From Metallyticus violacea (lineage: Eukaryota; Arthropoda; Insecta; Mantodea; Metallyticidae), in contig CM060833.1 of assembly GCA_030762175.1 (NCBI GenBank), positions 7,567,001 to 7,631,000 of the forward strand: a stretch of 64,000 nt of DNA, written 5' to 3'. The notes below the pieces were generated by a model. The model was given only the letters and a program-made list of their open reading frames with translations, searched no databases and was not told where the DNA came from. Below are positions 45,501 to 57,199 of this stretch, piece after piece; positions within the stretch are counted from its first letter, which is position 1, and each line of letters opens with the position of its first letter. The position numbers were made by a program, and so were the translations under genes.

Positions 45501-46500
45501 AGAGAGGTACATAATCATCAAGGTGTATCTTATTATAAATGGAAAGATGTTTTTGAAAGTTGCAGCAGCTTGACCTGTTCTGAGGAGATCTCAGGGCAAT
45601 ACCCTCTGCCAGTAGTGCCACAGAGAGCCCAAAATACTTTTTCATGTCCTGAATCATGTCTGTTCGGAGTAACACTGCACAACTCAAGACAACAAAAAAT
45701 TTGGAACATAGTTGATAATGCTTTCAGGAAAAGATATTAATTGTTCACAAGGATTTTACTCCCTAGCCACCACTGGGAGGACTTGAAGAATAAGATATTC
45801 TAGCACATAAACCAGATAGTGCAACTGGTATAATTTTAGACCCAACCATCTCGTTTGAGTTCCATAAGACCCAATCAGTGACAGTAGATTTAGAAACGAA
45901 AATAATATAAGAACCTACCTGCTGTATTATGTTATAAGAAAAAATACTTTACCCTCATACTTGATACTATCACAGCAATTGGGCTACTAACAGATGCCAA
46001 GGTTGATACTTAATTTTTTTTTTCCAAAGTTTTGTTGGCTTTCTTCAGAGGATCTATTATCCTTTAAAGGGCAACTTTATATATTAAGGAAGTGCAATAA
46101 ATATAAGCTTAAATCTTAAAATAGGTGTGGGTAAAAAAAAAATTAATAAAACATGGATTTGAACAATGTATATCTTAAAATTGAATAAGTTAATTTAGGT
46201 TACAATACATTTTAATAAGGTAGATTGTTATAAATTTTGGCAGCACCACATAATTTGTATTTGTATTTCACATAATTTACCAATTCTATGGAAATTTGCT
46301 TAGGTTATCTTGCTTTGTAGGAATGTATGCACTTCTTTCCTTTGGAATTTCTCTTAATTTTTTCTACATATTTTAAATTTCAATCTGAGCATTCTATTAC
46401 ATACATGCCTGATTTTTTTTTCTGCTGGTATGCTAAACAATACAACCAAGATTATAATATGAAATTATTGCATGTTTTCACATATATTTCTTACTTCGAA
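42580..46500. other. AT-rich intergenic DNA
   Basis: No supported gene. Holds the hairpin at 44760-44900. Open frames of 64-72 codons have no similarity. Confidence 0.45.
44760..44900. repeat. Imperfect hairpin of about 140 bases
   Basis: Left arm about 44760-44808 (GACTTTTCAGGTGATCA, GATAAAATTCAAG, TTTCAGTCAT) pairs with right arm 44844-44900 (ATGACTGAAAGCTGAATTTTATC, TGATCACCCAAGAAGTC). The right arm carries about 10 extra bases. The 35-base loop contains CATCTGCAGCTG and CAATCATCAG. Confidence 0.7.
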
Positions 46501-46504
46501 GTCT

Positions 46505-46815
46505 GCGTCATAGTCCCATGTGGGCCTTGGCTTACCGTGACGACCGCTGCATCCTCTACCTCCATCACATGATATCATTGGTAGGGTGCAGTGTTGCAGG
46601 AGGGTATGTGATCAGCACATTGCATCCTGCCGATCGCTATATTGTGGCTTACTAGATCGAAGATCGCCACCTCTCCATTGTCCTCACGAGGCTGGATAGA
46701 CCCCATTCCAGACCTTTCTTAAGTCAGAAAAATTCCTAAGCAGATACCAGGAATCGAACCCTGGCCTCCTGGCCAGCAATCAGCAATGCTAACCACTAGA
46801 CCAAGGAGGTGGTCT
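46505..46815 (-). mobile_element. SINE family C (tRNA-derived)
   Basis: On the minus strand the right end reads CCTTGGTCTAGTGGTTAGCA (A-box), then CCAGGGTTCGATTCCTGG, a paired T-arm with a B-box. The body follows through TAAGAAAGGTCTGGAATGGG and GGTGGCGATCTTCGATC. It is unrelated to families A and B in the body. GC content is well above that of the surroundings. Confidence 0.8.
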
Positions 46816-47199
46816 TTTTTCGCATATAGTAGCTTTAAATATTTATCTAAACAAATGCATTTACAATACACGGGCAATTTTCCCAGTAATGACTTTTTCA
46901 GGTTTGAAGCAGGAAATAAGGCTGCAGTTATTAATTTAATAACTAAAGGCTACAGAGTTATATTTATAAAGGCATTAGATTGGATAAGGGTAATTGTTAT
47001 GTATAGGTATAAGAAAATCATTTAGAGATAGATATAACAGAAATGGAAATAATTTGTAACTTGTACTTGTGTGTATGTCATTTGACAGGTGATGGTATCT
47101 TACAAAAGGGTTTTGTATACATTTTGTGGCAAAAGATGTGAGAAAGAGACAGATATGTATACCTGACGACTCCTTAGACAAGGCTGAGGAAAGGGTAAA

Positions 47200-48130
47200 C
47201 TATCTTTTGTTAGGTCATGAACCTTCTGCCCAGGAAATACTTAGGAGTTCACAATAAGAGAAACATGTGGCCGTAACGGGACAGTTTTTGAACAAAATCA
47301 GACGTAGCAATAATTTAAGAGAAAATGTGAATGTCAGAACGGAGACGAAAATGTATTATTATAGGCAAGCCGGGTATACAAGGTATGAATACAGCCCATC
47401 AACACGTGCGTTATTTCTGAGAACATTTGGAAATCTACAAACTAATGAAGGGAAAATATTTTTCAATAGAAATCAGCATGTAAGGAAAGGGCCGAAATTT
47501 ATGACAGGTTGTTCTTGGAAAATTCAGGCTCGTGGGAAGACATTAGATCAGGGGGGAAAGAATAATTCTAGCCAATGGTCATCAAATAAAAGTCAACTAA
47601 TAAGGAGAACTTAGTTACAAATAAATACTTTTAAGATAGCCAATGATGAACGTACAACACGGAAATAGGATAATATACGAGGGAAGTTAATTTAGCGAGA
47701 GGCGTGGCGATGTGGTAGAAAACTGGGGTACGGAAATCAGAGAGACATTCTTTCGCACGTTCAGAGATTCGGACATTCACATTCAGACATTCATTCAGAC
47801 GAGAAACAGAGGACATCAAACGAGAGACACGAAAGAAATATACGGAAGCAGACAGCCTGAGTCATTCAAAAGTAATCAGTCTAGGTCAATTCTAAAGTTC
47901 AGTTGAGGGCAGTGTAAGTCATTTCTAAGGTCAGTCTAAGCGAGTAGTGGAGTCAGCTACGAGCCGTCAGGTAGTAACCTGCCAAGTTATTAAATAAATC
48001 AAATGTTCAACCAGTGCCGGACTTATTAATACAGTGAACAATCTCCTTCCCCCCCCTAATGACTTTCGAGTCATTAAAAACAGTCCAAAATTCACCCTGA
48101 GAACCCACCAATCCCCCCTACATTGGAACA
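47200..48130 (+). other. Compositionally distinct segment, possible LTR-type or other retroelement remnant
   Basis: Contains an open frame of 115 codons (47267-47614), basic and rich in Asn, Arg and Gln, without recognised similarity. It is followed by GC-richer sequence with many GACAT and GAGA motifs and a possible AATAAA (47994-47999), then a C-run (48049-48056) and ACCCTGAGAACCCACC. The layout recalls a terminal repeat with a polyadenylation signal, but no second copy, TG...CA boundaries or primer site could be established. Confidence 0.3.
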
Positions 48131-48187
48131 ACTATATTAACCGCTGCAAAATTAACGACCAACAGTGGAACCACCAAATATTGCTCC

Positions 48188-48515
48188 AGGTTCGGGGCAA
48201 TGCTCTCTAGCAATGAATTCCTCAGGGGCATAGCTGGAGTTTGGATACCTTCTACAAGGCTCTCTGAATAGACATGCTCCAGGCAGAGATGTATGCCGTA
48301 TTGGCATGTGCATTTTACATTTTAGAATAACCTCCTGGTTACTGAGCTAAATTTGTTATATACTCTAATAGCCAAACTGCAATAAAAGCTTTGAAAGTTG
48401 TATGAACGTCTAAATTTGTGTGGCAATGCCAAAGGAAGTTGGATAGACTTTGTGACCCTTGGTCTGTTACCCTTATGTGAGTGCCACGGCACCCAGGCTT
48501 AAAGGGGAATGTACT
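48188..48515 (+). mobile_element. LINE RNase H domain relic with in-frame stops
   Basis: From 48274 one frame reads LQAEMYAVLACAFYILE, KFVIYSNSQTAIKALKVV, SKFVWQCQRKLDRL and VTLM*VPRHPGLKGN. These are the QAExxAI, YSDSQAAxKAL and WVPGHxGxxGN blocks of retroelement RNase H. The Asp of YSDSQ is Asn, the Trp of WVPGH is TGA, and the Gly is Arg. Further stops in the same frame lie at TAA, TGA and TGA between the blocks. No frameshift is needed across 240 bases. Confidence 0.85.
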
Positions 48516-49154
48516 ATTCTGTGAATGACACTGCTCTGACTTAGCTAAAATAGTATGTTTTAAAAGAAGGAATGTTTGCAGTTAGAGCATTATCATTTAT
48601 AGAATAGTACATTTCATTGCAGTACAAGGCTCTAACTGAAATTTCATTATGTTGTTGATATAGAGAATTTAAAATTATTTTATTAATTTCCTTGTCATGT
48701 TTTAAACTTATTACATTACATAAATGAACATATCTATTTATTTCTTAATTTATTTTTTACCAATCTAATGGGAATATGAACTTTGGGATCACCTTATATT
48801 TGTTATTTACGACAAATCATTGTTTCATGAAAATGCCCACTAGTGTAGGTCTTACTTTTCAAATTTAGCATTTCATTATACACCCTACTATACTTTTTTC
48901 TTTGAGAAGAAATTTAATGCACACTTTATTGAAATGGAAGTCAAAACTGTGCCACAATGTGCTAGAAGTTGTTCATCTTGTCATTGCATGCTTCTGCATG
49001 TTTAATTATATGGGATCGGTCAGTGTTCATGTGCTCTAAAGCCAACTTGCTTAACTGAGTGGGACATTGGATTTCCACATACAGGAGGCAGAGGGCAATA
49101 ACACAGTCCATTTGTAACTTGTGGACTGGTGGATTGGCAGATTACATTATACTT

Positions 49155-49343
49155 TGATGATGAAGGTGAAGATGGGGGTGAGATGATCACAGAGTTATGA
49201 TGGACTGAGAGGCAGGAAAGTTGGAGTACCCAGAGAAAACCTGTCCAAACACTGCTTAATCTGCCACAAACCCCACTTATGGCCTCTGGGATTGAACCTG
49301 ATGGGAGACAAGCGGTCTAACCACTTGGCTATAGCATCACCTG
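49155..49343 (-). mobile_element. SINE family D (tRNA-derived)
   Basis: On the minus strand: GATGCTATAGCCAAGTGGTT (A-box), TCAGGTTCAATCCCAGAGG (B-box), then GGTTTTCTCTGGGTACTCCA and ATCTCACCCCCATCTTCACC. Head and body differ from families A-C. The left boundary may extend to about 49030. Confidence 0.65.
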
Positions 49344-49554
49344 TATTTTGAAACATGTACTGTCTTTTTCAATGTACTTTAATTACAATATAATACACGA
49401 GAGCTGCAGGTTTGCCATTTATCACAATATCAATACACAATTAAATAAATACAAATATAGAAATGTAGTAAAGTGCATTAGGTTATTGACATCATTAATT
49501 AATTTTTAATATTACATCATACTCATCACCTGGTTACCTCTTAAAGCCAAGATT

Positions 49555-49745
49555 GTGGTTTCGATCCTGGCCAGGACTGATGGATTTTTTTGGGGCATAA
49601 AAATTCTAAGTATGGCTTCCTTCAGAAGGCAAGTAAAGCCATGGGTCCACATTTATGCCAAGATAAAGAACCTCAAGCTTGAAAAAAAGAGGCAAAATTT
49701 GTCTGACATTTCATGCCCTGATTGAAATGAGATGCTGATGCGTGC
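49555..49745 (+). mobile_element. SINE family B copy 4, 5'-truncated
   Basis: Starts within the B-box (GATCCTGGCCAGGACTGATGG) and continues through TAAGTATGGCTTCCTTC, AAGCCATGGGTCC and AACCTCAAGCTTGAAA to GAGATGCTGATG. Plus orientation. Confidence 0.85.
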
Positions 49746-50369
49746 ATGTGCGTGTGTGTATATCACCTGGTTACCTTTTTAATCCCTTTTATTATCATTT
49801 CAAATATTTCAATCAAAAGTATTGAATTGAAAACTGAAATATATTAAAATCAAGATGCTGACTAAAGAGGCCTAAGCCCCACCAAAGTTTTTGTAGACAG
49901 GGCTGAGCCGCCTCAATATTTCTAAAAGGTGGTGATAAAATCAACATATATTTAATTATTAGTTTGAATCTTCTAAATATGATAAAAGATATACATTTGT
50001 TCGTCAGGAATTTGACTAAAAGATGTTTATTCTTCAAGCAGTAAAAGGCAATGATGTGGTTAACATGTTGACATTCTGTCCAATGAGATTGGCCTCTCAT
50101 CATTGTCATCATTTCATTCCAATTATGAGTAATTGATTCATTTTTTGAAGAGTTATCAGAATCAACACTGTTCAAACATAGGTGCTAAAGGAAATGCTTT
50201 TTGTCTTCAAATGCATTAATTTAATTTATATTTCTACTTGTTGTGTGTGTTGTGCAAGAACTTTTGTCACAATGATACAATAAACACTGTGCTACAGAAG
50301 AAAACACTGAGTTTTCAGGAAGCATATTCTTTGGTTCAGTACCCGAGAGATATCCTGTCATATATATAT

Positions 50370-50664
50370 TTTTTCTTTGATTTGGTTTATTTACAGATGC
50401 TCTTTAACAACTTAGGTTAGCATCCCATTCAAATCAGGGGGTGAAACTGCTGACAAATTTTGTTCAGAGGTCTCTTCTTTCAGACTTGAGGTTCTTTATC
50501 GTGCTGTAAATGTACAACACATGACCCACGGCTTTACTTCCCTTCCGAAGGAAACCATACTTAGGATTTTTACACCCAAAAAATCCATTGATCCTGGCTG
50601 GGATCAAACCTGCGATCTTGGGTTTAGGAGGTAAGTATGGTTACCACTACACCACCAGGCCTAA
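50370..50664 (-). mobile_element. SINE family B copy 5
   Basis: Complete. T-rich left end, body, B-box (complement ATCAAACCTGC) and head (complement GTTACCACTACACCACCAGG). CTGTCATATATA on the left and TCGTCACATATC on the right may be a diverged target duplication. Confidence 0.88.
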
Positions 50665-50907
50665 CTCGTCACATATCAGATCCACCTAGGAATATATAAA
50701 AAGTGCCAAATCTCTTCAGTTACAAGAACCACAGCTACCAAGCCATAGGTGTACTCCATAAAGATTACATTTTAGAAGTGCTCCTCCCAGCTTTGCCACC
50801 CCTAAAGGTATACACCACTTAATGTATTTTTTAAATAATTAATGTTTAAGTTTAATGTCTTTTGTCTAGACTTGAAAATATTCATTCTCACCTGTTAGTT
50901 AAAATTG

Positions 50908-51171
50908 CGAATGGTATTTAATACCCAGCACCATAGGCGGTTGACACATGATACACGAGATGAAATATATTGGGAAAGGATTTTTTTTTTAAAGGAAGGC
51001 AACGTTCCAGGCCTAAGTTTAGGGTACCTCCCTAGCATCTGCCATTTATGAGAACTGAGGAAAACCTGGAAATGCCTCAGTCAGGGAGGACGGTCCTGGT
51101 GGGATTCAAGCTCCAGACCTCCCACTCAGAAGTTTGAGCCTTAATAATCTCAGCCACCCGCAGTGGTTTTA
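50908..51171 (-). mobile_element. SINE family A copy 9
   Basis: Flanked by a perfect 14-base duplication GTTAGTTAAAATTG (50894-50907 and 51172-51185). The body has a small deletion near the 3' end, and no A tail remains. Confidence 0.93.
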
Positions 51172-51719
51172 GTTAGTTAAAATTGTGCAATTCATCACAA
51201 ATAGAAGTGATCACATTACAACATTGTCAATTTTTTTAAAGATTATATCGATCCTGATATTACATTGCAACAGATAAGACATTTTGGAATGAAAGGTGAA
51301 AAAGAACTCCCTAGGTAACTTTTCCTCCCCTCAGTTGTATAGTTTCTGAAAAGTAATAGCTTTACGCCTGAAATTTTCCCAGAGTTAACTAAATTTGTAC
51401 AACTGGTTTTAACTATATTGATGTCAACTTGCACAGCTGAGAGAAATACTGAGAGAGGATGAAGAAATACTAAAGGGCATCAGTCCGACAGTGGCATCTT
51501 AATGCAATTGCCATTTTAAATTTTTACCGAAACATAACCAGCTCTTTTGACCTTGATGGTATAGTACACAAATTCATTGAAAGAAATTAGTAGAGAGTAG
51601 ATGTTCTTTGAGACTTTTATTAAAATAGGTTATTCTTAAGGTTTTTTGTTTCTTAAAATCTTTTTATTGATTTGCATGTTTTCAGTTAATAGATTTTTTT
51701 AAACAAAATTTAATAGTAT

Positions 51720-52200
51720 AGTTGTACTAGTAATAATAATAGTAGTTTATTGATCCAGTTGGTCGCTTTAGTACATAGTAGTACAATTGATATTGAACGA
51801 GTCTTAATAAAATACTGAATTATATACAAGAATATCAAAAGTAAAAGTAAAAAACAATACAATTAAGTGTATACAAAAATATTGAGGTAAGTACTTAGAT
51901 GAAATATAGGGTCATTCTCACACTACTAGGACATAGTGCAGTTATGAAATAGTTATTTATCATTATTCACAAGGAAGTCTTGAATGGAGTAGTGGTTAAT
52001 TAGAGAAGCCTTTAGGGATAATTTGAAACTTGTTGTATTTTCTTTAAGTAGTTCAGAGTGCAATATGCTTCTTTGATATAAGGAAGTATTATGCCTATAT
52101 ACATGGAGATTTGAGTTTTGTCTTATATTGTATTGATGGACTGGTTCATTCTTAATGAAGGGTGAACCTGTATTATTGATGGTTTTATACCTAAACATTA
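51720..52200 (-). mobile_element. LINE ORF2 C-terminus and 3' UTR
   Basis: An 81-codon minus-strand frame (51953-52198) reads HQYNIRQNSNLHVYRH, TSLYQRSILHSELL, SFKLSLKASLINH and SIQDFLVNND. It is the same C-terminal signature and family as 34020-34440, and the 3' regions match over about 230 bases (AGTTTATTGATCCA, TTTAGTACATA, TACTTA.ATAGATGAAA). Confidence 0.75.
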
Positions 52201-52685
52201 TTATTTCAAATATGTAGATGCAAGGAAGAGGAAGAATGCCTAATTTTTTAAAAAGTGGTTTAGTTATTGAACAAATACTACATAGATTTTATTTCAATTT
52301 ACTACACATCATAAATTGTTAATTTATTTTAATATGTCCGCATATTAATGCATACCATTAATAGAGATTTATTTTTGGTTACATCTGAGTGAAAATTTAT
52401 AATCTTAAATTAAGAGAAGTTAAACGCTTGTTTAAGAAAGGTGGGAAGAAAAAAAAAAACCTTGAACAAATACAGACCAGTCTCTCTACTATCCGGACTC
52501 AGCAAAGTAATTGAAAAGATCTTCTATAACAGATTATTAAAATTTACAGAATGTTAAAAGCTCATCAGAGTCTTCAGAAAAAAGAAATCAATAGGAATTA
52601 CATTTTAATACAGATTTGAATAGTTTGGGATTTTTTACAGTGAAATATAGAATCATATAACAAATTATTTATGAGGAAATCAACT

Positions 52686-52760
52686 CATTTTTCACTAGTT
52701 TTGTTCCACTTACTTGGACATGTTTCAAAGGCAAATTTCCTTCATCGTCAGCTTTCCAGA
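52686..52760. repeat. Penelope-type terminal motif inserted in the LINE
   Basis: TTTTGTTCCACTTACTTGGA, ACATGTTTCAAAGG and CCTTCATCGTCAGC match 855-905 closely. It lies between reverse transcriptase blocks of the LINE, so it arrived after the LINE or replaced part of it. Confidence 0.6.
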
Positions 52761-53228
52761 GATGTTGCTCTTTGGATTTTATAATTTGTTATAGGAACTA
52801 CATTGTTCCACTTCATCAATCATACCCTAAATGCAGTAGACTACAAAGAGAGTATATCAGATATAATTTTTGCCTTTGACATGTTGAACCATAAACAAAA
52901 CTAGGAAACTCCAGAATAAGAGGGCATGCCTTAAACTGGATCAAATCATACCTAAACCAGAGAGTACATATAATAGAAATAAAGCATATGAAATAAAACA
53001 CTGCCATTTGACAACAAATAGTATTATTGCTGGAGCACCACAGGGATCAATATTAGAATCAATATTCTTTCTCTTATTTGTAAACGAACTAACTTAAAAC
53101 ATCTCAAATAACAACAATTCAATATGCTGATGATAAATTAATTTTATCAAAGAGTTCAGGGAAAGAAACTCAAAAAATTTTCCTTGATTAAATCACACAT
53201 GAAGCATCAAAGTGGTTTGATGTGAATA

Positions 53229-53229
53229 A

Positions 53230-53276
<47 letters not shown>
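53229..53276. repeat. (ATA)n microsatellite
   Basis: About 16 uninterrupted units within the LINE. Confidence 0.95.
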
Positions 53277-53277
<1 letters not shown>

Positions 53278-53894
53278 CACATCTAAAACAAAATCTCCAC
53301 TTTCACCTCAAAACAAAATAATTCTGAAGAGCCAATAATTACTTTTAAAAATAAAAATATTCAAAGCACTAAATTCCTAGGCATTTGATTAAAAACAATC
53401 TAAAAAGGTAAGCACAGAACTTGATTAAAAAGTTAAATGTTTCAACTTTAGACAACTGGTACAAAATGTAAATGGAGCAACTTTTAGAATAGTATATTTT
53501 GCATGTGCACTGCAATATGATATAAGTTTTCTCCCTTATTCATAACCCAGAAAAGACTAATATGAACAATGATGAGTCACATGCAAGTACTTCCTGCAAG
53601 CCACTGTTTAAAAACCTTAAAATTCTTCCTCTTGGTTGAGTGTATGTTTATTTAATGTTATTTATATAAATAACACAAGATGCAAGACAGAAAACAGACA
53701 TACATATTACCAGAATCAATATAACAGCTTTTAAAATGTTACAATGCACACGGGCATCAAATTATACAATAAATTACCAAATTATCTAAAAATAATAGAC
53801 AAGAAAACAAATTTTGAAATAGCACTGAGGACTTTTCTGCTTCATCACTGCTTCTACAGTGTAGGTGAATGCTTGAAATGGAACTGGAATGAAT

Positions 53895-55900
53895 ATATGA
53901 GTGCATAGGTATATGTATATAGAACCATATATATATGACTGAAAATAGCTTTCAGTTCATTTTTGCCGTTGACAAGGTGTTTTGGTTGATGTCGCTGATG
54001 TTTATATTTACAAATCTCACAGAGGAAAGTTGGTCCCCCCAATATGTTAAAAAAGATGATGCCATATTTAAAATAATTCTTCTTGAATGAACTTAAAAAA
54101 TGTAATAGGTATGACAATTTTTATTTTTTGTTATTGCATATCTCGAAGCTTTTCTAGTGAATCTCATTCTTGGAGATTAAAATGTTTTCAATGTTGCCAA
54201 TGTATCAGAAGATTCACAAGAGGAAATAAAACTTTCTTTTTTCTCATTCACCTGAGAGAGAGCATATTTCCTTATGGAGAATGCACATAAATGGAAATTT
54301 ATCAGTAATTTCCTTAACAGACTAGAATAACAGAGCAAATACTTGTACATTTGATGTGATTTTAATTATAACAAGTTGTCTGAATGAGATCAAGATAGCC
54401 TCATACTCATAATATGAAATATATAATCCATTTACTTCATAATCCTAGAGCATTAGCTGATATGAAAATATTTCAAGAAAAGTAAAAGAAAAAAATATTT
54501 AACTCATAATTGCAGTGATGGTGTTCATTATTATTTAAGAAGATATAGGAGAGATTTCATGTAACTAACAGCAAAAACTTCTAATAGGATCATTCTATAA
54601 ATTATCTGCAATGAGTCTTAATGTACCATAAAGCTTCCCATACACAAGAAAATGGTTACTGTTTGCTTAAACAAATATAAAATTAGTTAATGTTCTATCT
54701 TTTAAACCATAAGTTTGTTTCACTAAGAGTTCCTTGGCATTTGTTTCAACTGCTCAAAGATGCCAGAAATCTTTTGTAATAAATATTATATAATTCTCAC
54801 TAAGTATATTAAATCTATACTCTTAATATTAGTAGAATGTAGTACTTGTGTGTTTGTTGTTTTGTTTCTATGATCTAATTAGCCATAACTTGTGAAGTGG
54901 TTAGAAACAAACTGTCAACAAACTTTCTAATGAAATTAGTTATCCACACATACAAGAGTTGATTGTCTCTTAGAAGCAGTTACTGAAACGGATATAATCA
55001 CAGCTGTATTACAGTTTTATCTGCTTATGGCCTTTTTTCCTTGAGAAATTCTTCTGTTTTTGTCTTCTAGGATAAAGTATTACATACATATTTCTCTTTG
55101 AAGATGAATAAAGGTCATTCAAAAGAAACATAAGACTAAATTGTAAGAACAGAACATGAACTGGATTATTAACCTATTCATACTCTTACAAAATATTTTA
55201 TCCTTAGTTTAAAATAAGTCAAGCTATTCCATATTTATTTATTACTAACTTGATAATGCAAAAACTCACATAGTACATCAATAGTGAATAACTTGTAACA
55301 TATTTGCCACAAGGTCCTAGATCACCCCCTGTACAGTCTGCATTTGTCACTGAGATTGCAACATCTTTGGACTTTTTTATCTCAAATTAAGAGGTTCATC
55401 ACAAGGCGGAAGAGCAGTTGCAATAGTTACCAATATATTTAAGAGTGTGGGGTTATAGTAATATTGGAATTATATCTAGGCAGATATAAATGTAGTAATA
55501 AGCTAAGAATCAGATATATTCTGATCAAGTAATTCTATTTATGTTTAACTTGAATGGCCCATGTATAATTCAACAAATTTTAGTTCAAAAGTAACCCCAT
55601 ATGTTCAGTAGCTTAATCTCATAAAAAGGCAGTTTCTCTCACCAGAGTTTTAAATAATTCTGCCAAGGTATGGTATCCTGTTGACTGTCTTTAGCATACA
55701 CAAAATAATGGATGCACATATTGTGAATGTGCTATACTTTCATCTTATTTACTCGTCTAGCAACCAAGTTTTTGGATTATTTTTGAGAGGAGCTCTTGAG
55801 TTGGCAATAGACAAACAAAAAATATTATCAACTGTGCAGGCATACTATCATGTTGCAATATGCTGTATAAGAAAGCAATACTTTATGATTAATTTAAAGA
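53895..55900. other. AT-rich intergenic DNA
   Basis: No supported gene. Open frames at 53854-54117 and 54087-54290 have no recognised similarity. Confidence 0.45.
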
Positions 55901-55901
55901 A

Positions 55902-57197
55902 CATATACCAGTTGAATCATCTAAAACTTGCCCTGCAAATATTTCTGAAATGGGAGGTGCCATCGATTTTTTCTGCTTTCACAGAATTAAAGCTTAGAGA
56001 AGGCATTGCAGCCCATGCACCAATGTTAATAATTATTAAAATATGTATTTATTGAATTATTCTAAAATGTTTAAATAGAATAGTGCCATCGACATCAAGA
56101 AAATAAAACTAGAGGAAATTAGAACATCAATGTTATTTTTTGCATGATTCTAGTGCAAGTAATTTAGGAGCTATAGTCATATGAACATTTTAAATATCTA
56201 CAGTTGTCTGCTTCATTTAAGTGCTTAGTTAATAAGTTACAATGTTATTATGTTTGTTTACATTTTGCTTCCTTAACACTGATTTTATTGGGATTCCTTG
56301 CCAGTACTTTATGATGGTTCTTGAAGTAGGATGGCATTTACTAATGCTCTAAAAGTTCACATGGAGAATGTAGAAAGGATGTTCTTTCTTGTAATATCCA
56401 TGCTGAAATATATCCAAATAGGCATACTATGCTTCTCTTCAACAATTATTTCAAAATTGTTGGATTGGGTGAAGGAGAGCTACACTTGGCTCGGCCATTC
56501 ACCAGATTTGACCTCTTTAAACATTTCTTTTTTGGAGAAGTTAAAATGATCTCGGCCACCCGTGGCAGTACCAGAAGATATGAAATGAGTATTACAGCTG
56601 CATATTCTGAAACTTCTGCTGAAATGCTACAACATGTGCAGCAATCAATACATGGTAGACTGGAAGCTTTTGTTGTTGCCGGTGGTTATCATTTTAAACA
56701 CAACTTGTGAAGATCAGTTTTCATATTTTTTAAGACATGTGGTACAATAAAAAACAAAAGTAAAAAATGAACATATGTTTTCTTGGGAATTCAGAAGGGG
56801 GAAAAAAAAGATCAGAAACAAAAACAAAAAACAGATCGCACATGCTAAATAAGAAAAGTAAACATATAAACATCATAGCCTAGTAACTAAGCAGTTAAAT
56901 GGAGCAGACTACTGTAAATATTTAAAATGTCCATAATATGATAGCTTGTAAACTACTTGCACTAGAATCCTGCAAAAAACACAATTGCCATTCTAATTTC
57001 CTCTAGTTTTATTTTCTTGATGTCAATAGGCAGTGTACCATTTGAAAAAATACACATTAAAATAATTATTAACATCCATGTATGGGCTGCAATTATGAGC
57101 CCTTGTCTAAATTTCACTTCTGTAAAAGCAGATCAGTAGTACCTTTTGATTTAGAATTATTTGCAGTACAAGTTTTAGGCGATTCATCCTGTATATT
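55902..57197 (+). mobile_element. Mariner-like element with inverted arms of about 350 bases
   Basis: Arms 55902-56275 and 56850-57197 are diverged reverse complements. Landmarks: GAATCATCTAAAACTTG and its complement CAAGTTTTAGGCGATTC, GTTAATAATTATT, and GACATCAAGAAAATAAAACT. Between them the plus strand encodes a transposase C-terminus: about 56470-56550 reads HLARPFTRFDLFKHFFFGE, and, in another frame, WLGHSPDLTSLN (WPxxSPDLTxxDFFLWG in relatives). After a foreign 22-base piece, SAEMLQHVQQSIHGRLEAFV then GGYHFKHNL is the usual C-terminal end (..GxHFEHLL). The N-terminus and first Asp block are missing. Confidence 0.7.
56551..56573 (-). repeat. SINE A head fragment inside the mariner-like frame
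   Basis: CTCGGCCACCCGTGGCAGTACC equals the complement of the first 20 or so bases of SINE A (compare 41352-41371). The transposase frame continues across it, so the piece is not a frame-breaking insertion. Confidence 0.6.
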
Positions 57198-57199
57198 AA

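Larger units (their letters stand above)
52430..53890 (+). mobile_element. LINE with reverse transcriptase domain, decayed
   Basis: Ordered blocks on the plus strand: 52465-52545 NKYRPVSLLSGLSKVIEK then FYNRLLKF; about 52870 FAFDMLNHK (AFDxxNH); about 52935 NWIKSYLNQRV; 53026-53090 AGAPQGSILESIFFLLFVNE; 53120-53140 QYADDKLIL, the catalytic YADD box kept (53123-53134); then TKFLGI at about 53370; and 53750-53880 GIKLYNKLPNYLK, FEIALRTFLLHHCFYSVGEC. This is one jockey/CR1-type ORF2 from reverse transcriptase to C-terminus. A foreign repeat (52686-52760), an ATA microsatellite and many stops interrupt it. Confidence 0.85.

Noticed and set aside
53221..53276. CRISPR-like or satellite array
   Set aside because: A simple ATA microsatellite with no spacers.
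55681..56055. 124-codon open frame on the plus strand
   Set aside because: Its second half is the left inverted arm of the mariner-like element and the first half shows no similarity, so it is not a host gene.
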